This document shows, in pieces, positions 10,902 to 21,500 of a DNA stretch of 64,000 nt. How positions within the stretch are numbered: position 1 is the first letter of the stretch; every line of letters begins with the position of its first letter. Where the stretch lies: positions 48,628,971-48,692,970 of the forward strand of contig OV121082.1 in the NCBI GenBank assembly GCA_921293015.1, read 5' to 3'. The DNA comes from Phorcus lineatus (lineage: Eukaryota > Mollusca > Gastropoda > Trochida > Trochidae). The translations under genes were made by a program, and so were the position numbers. The notes under the pieces are model-generated. The model had not been told where the DNA came from. It worked only from the letters and a program-made list of their open reading frames with translations, and made no database searches.

Positions 10902-12314
10902 GTAATGTTCCCATTAGTTTTATTAAAGAAGTATTCTTAAGAGCATCTTGATGTCTGAGTGCTTCAGCCCCAGTCATGTACTAGGTGAATCGGAACGTGT
11001 GATGTGTTTTCCAGAAACCCTCTGTATCTATTATCCTTGTTTTTAGCAGTGGTGAGTAATTCCCATAGTGAACATCTTGTCACATCAAAGCTTACTTATT
11101 TTGTTGTTTTGTTTATGTCGTATTTCGTTACTCACTAAGAAATATGCGCTTGTGCGATATTCCGTAATGTGTTGCAATATTTCACTTGAAAACACATTAT
11201 CCCTTTTTCTTCGTATTCCCTTGAACCGCATTCACCTCGTCATCGGATGAGATTATGAATGTATGGTTATTTATAATAATGAAGAATTAAATGCATTACG
11301 CCCGCAGTGTATGTTAAGTACATAAAATATGCGAACATTGTGCAGTATTTACCATGATTAATATTCGCTTACAGAGTCCAAGAGAAAACACGCGTAAACA
11401 ATTACCTTTAAATAAAATAGAAGGTCTTTTGAAACTGAAGAGACACTAGTTGAGTCACATATGCCAATAGTTAAAAAATTGCATTGATTCATCGAGATGT
11501 ACATACTGTTGCTAAATAGCATTTTAACTCTTATCGGTTTCACATATTGACCATGCAAAGGTATATTTTATGGATAATTTTATGATGTTTTACATCAAAT
11601 TTTAAATAGTACATAATGAATATGTCTAGGTATGTCTCATTGAAACAGGAACATAATTTATATATATAGGTATAGATAGAGCCTTATTTGAATTTTTGAT
11701 CCAGCGTTATTATATTGCCCGATCAAGGGTTATTTCGTATAAACATATAACGATCCAGAAACTTACCATGTTTAAACCAATGGTCTTTGGAATATCATTG
11801 TTACTTTTGGCATTCTTACTTTTCATTTTCTAATGATAAATAAGGTATGTTGAAGAGTTAACCTGTAATTGATTGACGACACGACTGTGTAGGTTAGAAA
11901 CATCTCTTAACGGCGGTAGGTTTTGATTATGTAAAATAATTACAAATTATGAATTCCACTACACTTTGTCTTTTAAACAAGCATCTGAGATTCTATATAC
12001 TAAATTTGTACGGCCTTGTACTTCCACAAATCTATTGATGAAGGTTTTGTTTTATGAGAAGAATTTATACAGGCTGAAGTAGCCTCTTTGCTGATCATTT
12101 TTCTATTGTAATTTCCTAATTTCTTCTGTGTACATCATGTTATGCATTACTTCTGGGATTAAAATGCTGTTCAAGTAATGTTATGGTACATATTTCTGTT
12201 CTTATATTTCTCTGTAAGTGACTAAATGTGAACCATGAACAATAAAATTTCTTATAGAATTGGTTGACGTTCATATAGAAAAAGAAACATACAGACATCA
12301 TATTTTAAAACAAC

Positions 12315-12320
12315 TTTATT
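12315..12320 (-). promoter_or_regulatory. Possible AATAAA polyadenylation signal
   Basis: Minus-strand AATAAA about 450 bases beyond the stop codon of the Cys-rich frame at 12768-12957. Such hexamers are common in A+T-rich DNA, so support is contextual only. Confidence 0.2.
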
Positions 12321-12489
12321 TAAAGTGTGAAAGGATATAAAAACAGTACAAAATGATGATATTGTCTACAATGATGTGTGTTTATAAATTATATCTGTAC
12401 AAGTATCCATTTGATAAGCCCATCTGGGAAGTTCTTGCTAAAACATATCATCTGTTGGATCATCATAATATTCTAATTGGTTTACTTAC

Positions 12490-12525
12490 CTTAAAACATG
12501 AGGTCATTATGGGCAGCTTCAGAAC
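12490..12525 (-). CDS. Candidate 36-base exon
   Basis: Minus strand: acceptor CTTCTGTTCAATGCAACTGCAG, 12 open codons (VLKLPIMTSCFK), then a strong donor AAG|GTAAGT. It enters and leaves in phase 0, like the candidates at 18542-18580, 17006-17179 and 15110-15166. It could be a micro-exon of the same gene, or chance. Confidence 0.28.
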
Positions 12526-12650
12526 CTGCAGTTGCATTGAACAGAAGTGAAGTGAAGGTCAATGAAGACCATAAGAATTTGATGTATTGTATTGAAGGTT
12601 GTTGGTGGTCTTGATCTATGATGCCTATGATGTTTGGTGTGACAAAATCA

Positions 12651-12704
12651 GTTTTCACAATGATCTCAGACTTTTGAATCTATCTGTCAAACCATTGTGA
12701 AAAC
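12651..12704. repeat. Perfect 12-bp inverted repeat
   Basis: GTTTTCACAATG at 12651-12662 is mirrored exactly by CATTGTGAAAAC at 12693-12704, with a 30-base loop. If transcribed it would form a stable stem. It lies in the non-coding gap between two minus-strand exon candidates. Confidence 0.7.
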
Positions 12705-12767
12705 CAGGTTTGTCTGAGGTTTCCGGGCATGCCATCAGTCTTGAGAGAGAGTCATCATTTCAGAGTC

Positions 12768-12957
12768 CTAGTAATAGGTCTTCAGCAATGAACCATCTTC
12801 TTCAGTACAGTAAATACAGAATATACACTTCCTTCTTGTCTTCAATGGTGACAGCATCCTCAAATTATCTTCATAGTAGAAGCAATCCACTTCAGAACAT
12901 TCTCTACAGAGAAACATGTCAAACATATTTAAAACTTCAAGTTTCAATGTAGAATTT
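12768..12957 (-). CDS. Candidate terminal exon, cysteine-rich
   Basis: Minus strand: after an acceptor at 12958-12959 (or a better one, GTTTCTCTGTAG, ending at 12904) a 62-codon frame runs to a TAG at 12768-12770. It contains CRECSEVDC and, 28 residues later, CIFCIYCTEEDGS, i.e. two CxxC-type pairs that could bind zinc. The family is not recognised. Both acceptors need two bases carried over from the previous exon. A different frame on the plus strand (12710-12952) is open too, with no Cys pattern. Confidence 0.33.
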
Positions 12958-14169
12958 CTAAAATTATGTCAACAATGTTTTTCACAACATTATCTAATGT
13001 AAAATTTATCATAACAAAAATATTTATATCAATAAACAGAATGACAACCCTCTATAAGTGTGTTTATCTATTAAATTATCATTTCTAAAGTATATGACTA
13101 TCAAAGTAGATCACTCATTTGTTATGACAATCTGTTTTAAAAAGGTGATTTCTAAGGGGCAGAATCTGGCTGCCATCTTGAAATTAAGCAAATGACTTGT
13201 TAAGTCTTTATGTGTTACATACTTTTAACATTAAACAATGAAAATTACCAATGAATGGAATTTTGTGCTCTTTTCAGTTCAACATATTGTTGTAGTTTAT
13301 TACAAAACTTCTGCATAATCAAAACTATTAACTGCTACATAGACAATAGACATAGGAAGAGTATGATAAGAGGGTTCTTCTGTTGACATCAGCAGACATC
13401 AATATGAGATAAAGATAATAATTCACCGAGGTCAACACCCTTCAGTCAGTCTCATATCTCACCTTTAACTACTACACTGTCCACAGTCTAATCTTTACTC
13501 GCCAAACATTGAATGAATACGCAATGAAGCTTTATAATACAACATAAAGCATTAATATTGAGATAGACAAGTAGCTTACCTACCTTGTGGACTTAGATTT
13601 TATTTACTGATAATTGAAAAATTGAGCTGTAGAATTAATTAATCCCTCTGCTTAGGTTATCTAGATAATCTCTGGTAGTAATTTAGCCTCTTTTATTTGT
13701 TCAATGTGATAAAACAAGTTCAAATTTTTTAATAAATCTGGTATCCACATGCCATTTGGACAAGTATTTCCCATCCAAGAAAGGGATGCTCGTGATCAGT
13801 CCCAAACTTCTATTATGTCGCTATCCAGGATATTTATTGAAACCTTATGCAAATAGGTTAAACATTTCAAATTCTTCAAAGTAATCATGATTGTTCTGAA
13901 ATCCTTTCCTTGGTAACTCAGGAATGTTTTCATTATTAAAATCATGAACTGACAAGTTTGAAATGGACAACTTCTGAAATTATTCTCAAAGAGTAAAACC
14001 TTGCCACTTTTTCACAACAAATCATACGAGCCACTGCAATATATATTTTTCATCCACAATAGGCTATTTTTCTTACCTACGCAGAGCAATTATTTTGAAC
14101 ACTCTTTTGTAATCTAATTAAAGCAACTATCACCGTTAAAACTTAACAGCATTGCCTGAAATGAAATAC
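12958..14169. other. A+T-rich, probably intronic
   Basis: Several weak minus-strand donors (near 13578, 14072) occur. The one at about 14072 is preceded by a good acceptor and 11 open codons, but it would leave an intron of only 56 bases to the exon at 14170, so it was not listed. Confidence 0.45.
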
Positions 14170-14230
14170 CTTAATGTCATCAAAAATCCTTATCGACCAT
14201 TTCATCTGCCCTTTACCTGGCTTGGTACAC
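14170..14230 (-). CDS. Candidate exon, strand ambiguous
   Basis: Minus strand: an excellent acceptor (CATCCTCCCCTTACCTGTCCTCAG reads as one long pyrimidine tract), a 20-codon frame CTKPGKGQMKWSIRIFDDIK and a donor AAG|GTATTT. On plus, 14151-14241 is open as LPEMKYLNVIKNPYRPFHLP and onward, ending at the strong donor GACAG|GTAAGG. Only one can be coding. The minus reading joins in phase to the exon at 14993-15047. Confidence 0.3.
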
Positions 14231-14988
14231 CTGAGGACAGGTAAGGGGAGGATGTAGGCTTTACAATTAACACTAAGGTGTGCTTTATCAAGAACATATT
14301 TGGTTTGACCAAGAAGATGACATTCAAGATTTGTGCTTACCAAACAGTTTAGGAATTCTTTGTTTTTCTAAGTTTCACTTTCTTTGATAAAATTTCATAC
14401 TCCATGACATGTAAAAAACGTGATCTGTTTATGAAGCACCTTCAATTCTTTACAAAAAATCCTTATCAAAAACTTAAAACTAGGCTTAAAAAAATATCCT
14501 GACTTACAGAACTAAATAACCTAAAGATATTTGTTGATGTTATGAGTATGAACAGGAAAATAAAATGAAAAATACATATTAACCTGAAAAAATACCCTAC
14601 TGAAATAAGTAAACTAAAATAAAAAAGCAAGAAAACCAACCAAAAACTGGAGAAGTAACCCAATTCAAAGAGTTAATCATTGACACCTAAACAAGAAAAC
14701 CAATTGAAATCTCAAGACATATTCTACAGTATGAAGTAGTTTTTAGACAATTTAAGAAGCCCAATAGAATTTTGCAAAATACCCTACAATCTAAGATAAT
14801 TGAATACAAAAAGGAAATAGAAATCTTGAGAAATTCTCTAATGTAACATGTTTCACATTTCGTTTTCCCATTACAAAGTTAGGCCTTAGGCCTGACCTGC
14901 TAATTTGCTGGCTAACACGGTCTGATCTAGTGTTTGGGTAACAGATCACTAACTCAAACTAATACCCCCCTACTCCCCCCAATCTCTC

Positions 14989-15003
14989 TCACCTGACAGG
15001 TGA
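14989..15003. promoter_or_regulatory. Perfect palindrome TCACCTGACAGGTGA
   Basis: Two mirrored CACCTG/CAGGTG E-boxes around a single A. Read on minus it is also an exon/donor junction (GTCAG|GTGAGA). It may be either an E-box pair or a splice signal. Confidence 0.3.
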
Positions 15004-15047
15004 ACTCAGAGCTTTTTTCTCATCCAATTTCAGGTGACTGTAGAGTC
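14993..15047 (-). CDS. Candidate exon, strand ambiguous
   Basis: Minus strand: acceptor GTGTTTACCAAG, 55 bases open as LYSHLKLDEKKALSSPV, strong donor CAG|GTGAGA; it leaves two bases that pair with the one base starting the exon at 14230. On plus, the same interval supplies a superb acceptor (CTCATCCAATTTCAG) followed after 28 bases by donor CACAG|GTAAAT. The strand is therefore open. Confidence 0.25.
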
Positions 15048-15109
15048 CTTGGTAAACACAGGTAAATCTTTGAAGATTCATGATAGACATAGACTGTATA
15101 TTTACTTAC

Positions 15110-15166
15110 CTGGCCAATCAAAGGTGCTGGGAACGCTGTGACTACTTCATGTAAGGTGAAACATTC
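15110..15166 (-). CDS. Candidate 57-base exon
   Basis: Minus strand: acceptor AATGCAATTGTTAG, 19 codons open in phase 0 (ECFTLHEVVTAFPAPLIGQ), strong donor CCAG|GTAAGT. The gap to the exon at 14993-15047 is 62 bases, at the low end for an intron, so both may not be used in one transcript. Confidence 0.33.
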
Positions 15167-16679
15167 CTAACAATTGCATTAGCATAGCACATACCTGCAT
15201 TATGAGATATCTCTATAGCAACAATGTCCCTTACCATGGAAAATCTCTTATCAAGGAGGTTTTTAACTTGATGATCAAATGCACCTTGAATGTCAAGTAT
15301 TGAAAATGGCCTTACATTATTCTGTCATTTTTCAGGGAACAATTTTTTTAAGAATGAAAAACTTGTGGTACTAAGATTTGAAGACATTTTAATGTCACTT
15401 TTAACACTAAAGAAATAGACACCCATTTCCAGTTTTTGACTGAAATTAATTGTAACACCATTCAAATGATTGATATAAATCTATGTTCTACAGACAGAAA
15501 TGAAAATGTTAACATTTTCCTATGCTATTGTATGCATGTCATTCTTCTAACCACAAAGTCATGCAGTTATCATGTTAGGCATTCACCTATAACCCTTTCC
15601 CACACCTGATAATTCACATGATTTTTCCAGAAAACTTTTTCATGTATCCTGTAACCTGCACATTAATCATGCCCAAGCATTATGAACCCAACACATAATT
15701 TTAGATGGGGATTCCCACAATAATCTTGCTGGATATAAAATTCCCTAATCAAATCATATCAACTCAAATTCATATGCATGTACCAGCACCAGGAAATCTA
15801 GATTCATTGAACCAAACTGGACCTCTGACTTGAAGACTGCAACACCCCTTGGTGTCAATGACAGGACAGAGCCCTGTTCTATTCCAAATCTCTTCTACCT
15901 TAAACATCAATAAAGAAATGACTCTACAAGTGTAGTACCAATACATATAAATTTATCATCAAAAATAGTTAGCTGTCTAAATTGTTTAACAAGAAATTTA
16001 GAGGGGATTCATTAATTGGATGTTCAACTTCAAAGAAGCCAAAAGTGGACCAATTATTGTCGAGAATTGTGTAAATACATCACAAAACTCATTTTAAGTT
16101 GAATAATATCCGTGTCCAATCCACTGATGTCATCATTATATAACTATATACCATTTCAAACAATCACTCATATCCTGTGATATGGAACCATTTATGATAA
16201 ATCAGATTCAGCTCTCTCATGAGTGTGGTTGAGAAACTATCCACTACTCCTTATTTTGCCTTTCTTTTGATTATGAAAATATTATGATCATACACAAACA
16301 CAAGTCAGGGCCAACTTTCATCATCTATGAATAGATCTGCAGTTACCTGTGATAAATTGCATTGACAGCTTACCTTAAACAAGTGGTATGAACTCACCTG
16401 ACATTCAGCCTTCTTGAACTACTGAAACTAATGAACACCTAATAGAGGCAAGGTCTTAAAAGTCTGGACACAGCAGAAATATTAACTTCTACAATTATAA
16501 TGAACTTCCACAATTTATGTAATTAATGAATACCTACTCTAAATACCAACACAACGCAGAAAAAAACATAACTTAAGAACCATGCTTATATTTTAAAACT
16601 GACTGAAATAATGGCACTGTTTTTATATAAAAAAGAAATACCTGGAAAATGTACTTCTACGAACTTGATCACAATTTGT
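15167..16679. other. Probably intronic
   Basis: A+T-rich. At 16376-16425 on minus, two donors (TCAG|GTGAGT and AAG|GTAAGC) lie near an acceptor (TTAGTTTCAG), suggesting a micro-exon of 24 bases, but the frame is not decisive. Confidence 0.45.
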
Positions 16680-17000
16680 CCTTAATATTTGATGACTAAA
16701 GCTAAAAGATTTACCTGTTACAAATACCTCCAAATCTCAATTAGAATTGACCTGAGTCATGAATAAGTTTAAAGAAATGCAATCATTTGCATGCTATCAT
16801 TACAGCCTTTCTATGATATTTGATGACCAAAACTAAAAACTTACTGCATCTTATTACCTTTAACTACCCGAAACAAAATCAATGACTATAATCAAGAATG
16901 AGTTAAGAAATGCAATAATTTGCATACTATCAAACAGCTTTCTATATCATAGCAAAAACTGAAAGACTTACCTACTACAAAACACCTTTAACGACCTGAA
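16680..17000. repeat. Tandem repeat, period about 130 bp, about 2.4 copies
   Basis: ATATTTGATGAC at 16685 recurs at 16816. GAAATGCAATCATTTGCAT at about 16775 matches GAAATGCAATAATTTGCAT at about 16907. The segment TAAAAACTTAC... at about 16834 recurs as TGAAAGACTTACC at about 16960. Each unit holds a TTAC(C) motif that reads as a donor on the minus strand. The array abuts the 58-codon exon candidate. Confidence 0.7.
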
Positions 17001-17005
17001 GCCAC

Positions 17006-17179
17006 CTGTCTCTCGTCTGACCATCGTTCAGGTGCTACTGACCAGAAGTGTGTGGGTCGCTGATCTCTCTGGACATGCATTCTTGACATATTTGATGATA
17101 CCACTCCTGTATTGGCTGAGTCCATCAAACTGACAAGTGTAACTCTAGATGTTTGTAGGCCTTCTCTCGTCTTGTTCAA
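17006..17179 (-). CDS. Candidate internal exon, 58 codons
   Basis: Minus strand: acceptor TTATGTTTGCTGCAG, 174 bases open in phase 0 beginning LNKTREGLQTSRVTLVSLMD and ending RWSDERQ, then donor CAG|GTGGCT. Composition is less A+T-rich than around it and codons look mixed. Its phases fit a start exon at 18580 and the exon at 15166. On plus, an acceptor at 17031 opens 33 codons of hydrophobic sequence, so the opposite strand is a weaker alternative. Product not recognised. Confidence 0.42.
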
Positions 17180-17670
17180 CTGCAGCAAACATAACCTTTT
17201 CACTTTTACCTCACCAAAACATGACTATCCTGTCAGAGACAATACTGGGTGAAAGTGTTACCATCCCAGTTCCTGTAAGATTCTGATCCACTATCTTACT
17301 CCCTCAAACTTGTGTTGACCTGACTCTTGCCTTGTCTTGGTCGTTAATTTTTATTTGTGCAAACATTGTAAAAGACCTGTTTGCTTGATTCCTCCTAAAT
17401 GAGAACATGAATGATAAGCTACCTGAAAACAAAGGGTAAAGTAGGCCAAACCAATACATTTATGGCATGATTAAGACAGAGGTATATATGGCAACTAACT
17501 TTTAATTTAGTGTCAATTTGCAATAGCATTTACAAACTTATTTGATTATATTCCAAATTTGCGACAATTCGAACATTTCCATCAAAATAACTTCTTAAAT
17601 ATATACATTGTAAATTAATTTGAAAGTGCTATCTCGCTACAACAAACTGACTCAAAAACAAGAAGATTTT

Positions 17671-17754
17671 AACTGAAAAACGTTTGAACAAACACCACTT
17701 GGCATAGATCTTAAATGAAAAATTCTTGTGCAAACATCACTTGGCATAGATCTA
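17671..17754. repeat. Two-copy tandem duplication, 42 bp
   Basis: The copy at 17671-17712 and the one at 17713-17754 share TGAAAAA..., CAAACA.CACTTGGCATAGATCT with a few substitutions. Confidence 0.8.
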
Positions 17755-18541
17755 ATACAGGTGCTTACTTGATCATTAGCAACAAGGCTGTGGTTCCTGT
17801 ATCAAATTTTGTTCAGTGTGCAACAATGCTATAAATTCAATGTTTTGTGCCATGAATGTCCCTTACAAAGCATGCAACAATTCCCTACGGGACACTTGCC
17901 CCCGAACTGATTCAGGAGGAAATAAATTAATTTCAATTGTTTGCTAACACGTACAATAAAAGAAGTATCCCACTGTTTCCAGACATTGTTGCTTCTTTTC
18001 CAACACGTTTCAAATTTTATTTATAACTAACACCAACCTTACGTCATTAAAACAATATAAGTATTGTTATGGACAATATTTCAAGTGTTCATGAAATGGC
18101 GAAGCTCTTCTCTGCTGAAACTCAAGCCCTAGTCCTGTCTGTGCATGTAGATTTACCGACTCCATGCAGCATGCTTGCAGCTCACGCCCATATCACCTAA
18201 ATCTCTAAATTAAAACAGACTCAGAGAAATTCTATTTGAAAAACACAATAGATCTTCAAAAAACTTTATTTGTTTGCTCTTTTGGTGAATTCAATACTTT
18301 TCAGCAGCCCTTGTCAACTGGCTGGTTTTGTGGTTTAAGCTATAAGGTGTTGAAGCTGCAGCCAGAATTGAGTGGCGAGGAAATGCAAGTGCGGTGGCTA
18401 CGTGACTGTACGGGTGTCCTCTGACTGAGTTGCCGGCAGGCCATGTACATCAGTCGGGGAACCCAGACTCAGTTCACGCTGGTATTGTCTGTATAACAAT
18501 GGACTCGGATCAAATATACCTCAAGTCTACACCAATCAAAC
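17755..18541. other. No firm gene; raised G+C at 18300-18560
   Basis: The right half is less A+T-rich and has CpG, consistent with a promoter or 5' exon area for the minus-strand start at 18580. On minus, a frame FDPSPLLYRQYQRELSLGSP onward is open from about 18508 to a stop at about 18405, but its acceptor is weak. Confidence 0.4.
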
Positions 18542-18580
18542 CAGGGGAAACTTAGCAGCCAGCTCCTGCCTTGTATCCAT
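18542..18580 (-). CDS. Candidate first coding exon (MDTRQELAAKFPL)
   Basis: Minus strand: ATG with A at -3 and G at +4 (ACAACATGG) opens 13 codons, MDTRQELAAKFPL, to a moderate donor CTG|GTTTGA in phase 0, just before an in-frame stop. The next exon in phase would be 17006-17179. The exon is short and the donor is not ideal. Confidence 0.3.
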
Positions 18581-21500
18581 GTTGTAGCTAGGTGTCAACT
18601 ATATTCCAAAGAGCATTGTATGTACTTTCTTCTATGGATAGAGAAGGGGTAATGATCTTCAATTGTGGAAAATTTTACATCTGGATCCGTTCAGTTATTG
18701 TATATTATTACATTCCAGAAGTTGATTCCGTAGAAGTTTCAAGTTTGGGCATGTTTTATAAGGTTGGGAACTTGCATACCACAAAGTTTTACCCTTACAA
18801 ATGTTCATACCTTTATTGTTAGATTATTTCAATAATCTAGATTTGTATCTACAAACGCTATTTCATTTAGAAAGGAAAACTATTTTGGGACCAACAGATT
18901 ATATATAAGGAATCAATTCTCTTAAATGAATCTACTTGAAGTTTCTTTCACATATAGACTTAATACCAAGCATCAAAGCTGCCACCCTGTATGCATTTTA
19001 AGCTCACAAGAAATTCCATCAAAATTTATTAATTAAATCATTTAACATGATATCTAGCCATGTTCATAAATAAAAAAGAACATCAATACATAATCTTCTC
19101 AATACAAAAGTAACACAATTACAGCTTTTTGAAAAAAACCTCTTTAAAAGTCAAACAGAAAGATTAGGACTTCACAAGGGGATAACAATTACACTGATTT
19201 AATCAAATTCATATTGAGTGCCATTAAAAAGAAAGTTCTTTAAAAGGTCACGACAACTTTTGTAGAGAGTAACTTCTTATCTCAATCTGTTGAGTGAAGA
19301 AGATATAACCCTCTTTCAACAAAGTAATTGTGACCCATATCTCCAACACCGAGGAAATTAGGAATTATAACAACATAATAGCAAAATGATAAGCAGGCTT
19401 TCATGTTAGACCTACTCATGCAGACAGGCAACCCCACACAAATCTGAACATGTTAACAGAAATATATCACACGTTTTCAAATAATTTTGTCATATTGTAT
19501 ACTTTTCATAATCTTTATGAAACACTTCATATGCATGTGGAAAATGGAAGCAATTTGGAAACGAATGCAGTCAAAATTGATGCAATATGACACACATTGC
19601 AGCATAAAAGAAATTTGTGAGGCTGATGTTTATGAAGGGATGTAGAGAGGTATAGAGTCTGATGGCTTCACACACATAATGCTATTTAGCATCTCAGCCC
19701 ATGTGTGAAACACTCAGGAGGGGGCAACTTTCCAGTTTCACTGTTTCACTTCCCTCAAAGGTACTTGAGCAGAATCAAACAGGAACATGTAAACTTCTGT
19801 AAGATTATTTAAAATGAATTATTTCATTATACAAAATTCTGTAATCATCATAATCATAAATCATGGATCAGAAGATTTTATAATGGAAGCACCTCTACTT
19901 ATCATAAGAAAATAAAAACAAACAACCATAAGTCACTAATTCTCTCCATCTCTCTTAGATAACTCATTGCTTTTCTGTCTATATACTTTTTCTTACCAGA
20001 ACTGCAAATTTGCTTGTGTGTCTTGTTACCGACATGAATGTATACTTCAATGAAAACAGATCTGGTTGCTTCTCATTACCAAGAGAGTGTAAACCACCCT
20101 GTCCCAAAACTTGTTGTCCCAAAACCTTATGACGTGACCTGTATAACCCTAGAGTTTACCTGTCAGTCTTATGTTTGTTGTGAGAGTGTTAGATGTCACC
20201 TATCATTCTTACAAAACTCGATACAATTTTGTGGGTCGTCAAATTCAAAGCAATCATTTTCTAGCAGCATCCTAGTGTTAATCCCCTCATATAGGTTGCT
20301 AAATTGAGACCAGGTGTTAAAATTGTCATATTTTAGTTTGTACTTTAAAACTGTGTTATATGTAAGCAGACAATTTATTAAAAAGTGTGTGAGTTAAAAG
20401 AGAAGGAGGTAGAAGGTTTCCTTGTCAAAATCCTATTCACAGAACCTACCGTTGCATATATCTTCTCAATGGATTTTCATTCACTATGTCTTCCTCCTAG
20501 AGAGGCTAGTGAATACGCTTTCCCAAACTAGAAATCAACATATGCTAATAAGACTTCACAGGTGCTCAGGTCATTTCGTGTACACTGAACTATAAATTAA
20601 ATCTATACAACCATATACCTCTTTAAGAATTTTTTTGTACTATTATTATCATAATAAATAACATATTTTCAAACCCTCAAAAACATCTATCTCACCTTCC
20701 AGAGTAAATGAACTCAGGCGTTCATCAATTATTCAACACAAAACAAAATTATCAATATTACAAAAATATATAACTATTTGCATTTTATTTAATTTTGTCT
20801 TTGAAGTTTTGAAAGAGAAGATTTACAGTTCAATATTAAAAACCTATGACTATTTGCTTGTGTCTTATGTACACATCCAATGCAGACACAATAATATTTT
20901 TTCAAGGACAACAAATCGTGGCTATGAGAATCTAATAGAAATTCCCTGCCCATAGATTAGAGGACATTGCATGTTGGCACATGCTTTGAGTGACAGGGGA
21001 TTGTATATATCAGACTTGTCTCTATCAATGAGTTAACCCACTTACAAGATCGTAGGTAAACAGGTTTTCCCAGATTTCATTCATACCCACATTCACGCTT
21101 GTATCACATGCAGCCTTAACCCTTAGTATACCAAAACTAAAATAGAGACCAAAGTGTTCATGCTTTTAAGTTTAGGAGGTTAATTTTGTCGATTGTGCAA
21201 ACTTCAAGCCAAACTGCACTTATCAAAGAATGGAGCAGTACACAAGAGCCAGTGTTTGAAAACCTTTTTTTTTACATATTGCTTACCTGTGTGCATGAAA
21301 GGTGAACATGTGTTTCCAGTTCACATTGACAATATCCGAAACTTAATTCATGTTCAAATTTTTCTTGAAATTATTTTTTTCAAACTAAACTAAACGCCTT
21401 TTGAGTCTTAATTTCTTAACAATTTGTATAAATAAATTTAAGGAATTTCAAATTGAACTAAAAATTGTCCACCATTAAAACCCCTTAATAGCAAAATTAA

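Larger units (their letters stand above)
10236..12314. other. Mostly no gene; one small plus-strand exon candidate inside
   Basis: Except for the 45-base exon candidate at 10857-10901, I see only A+T-rich sequence. Short frames at 11068-11250 (plus) and 11358-11558 (minus) lack splice support. Confidence 0.5.

Noticed and set aside
14120-14169. Extra minus exon (YKRVFKIIALR) beside 14170
   Set aside because: It would leave an intron of only 56 bases; at most one of the two can be right.
15101-15116. TTTACTTACCTGGCC resembling the 5' end of U1 snRNA
   Set aside because: The similarity stops after the splice-site complement; it is simply a minus-strand donor.
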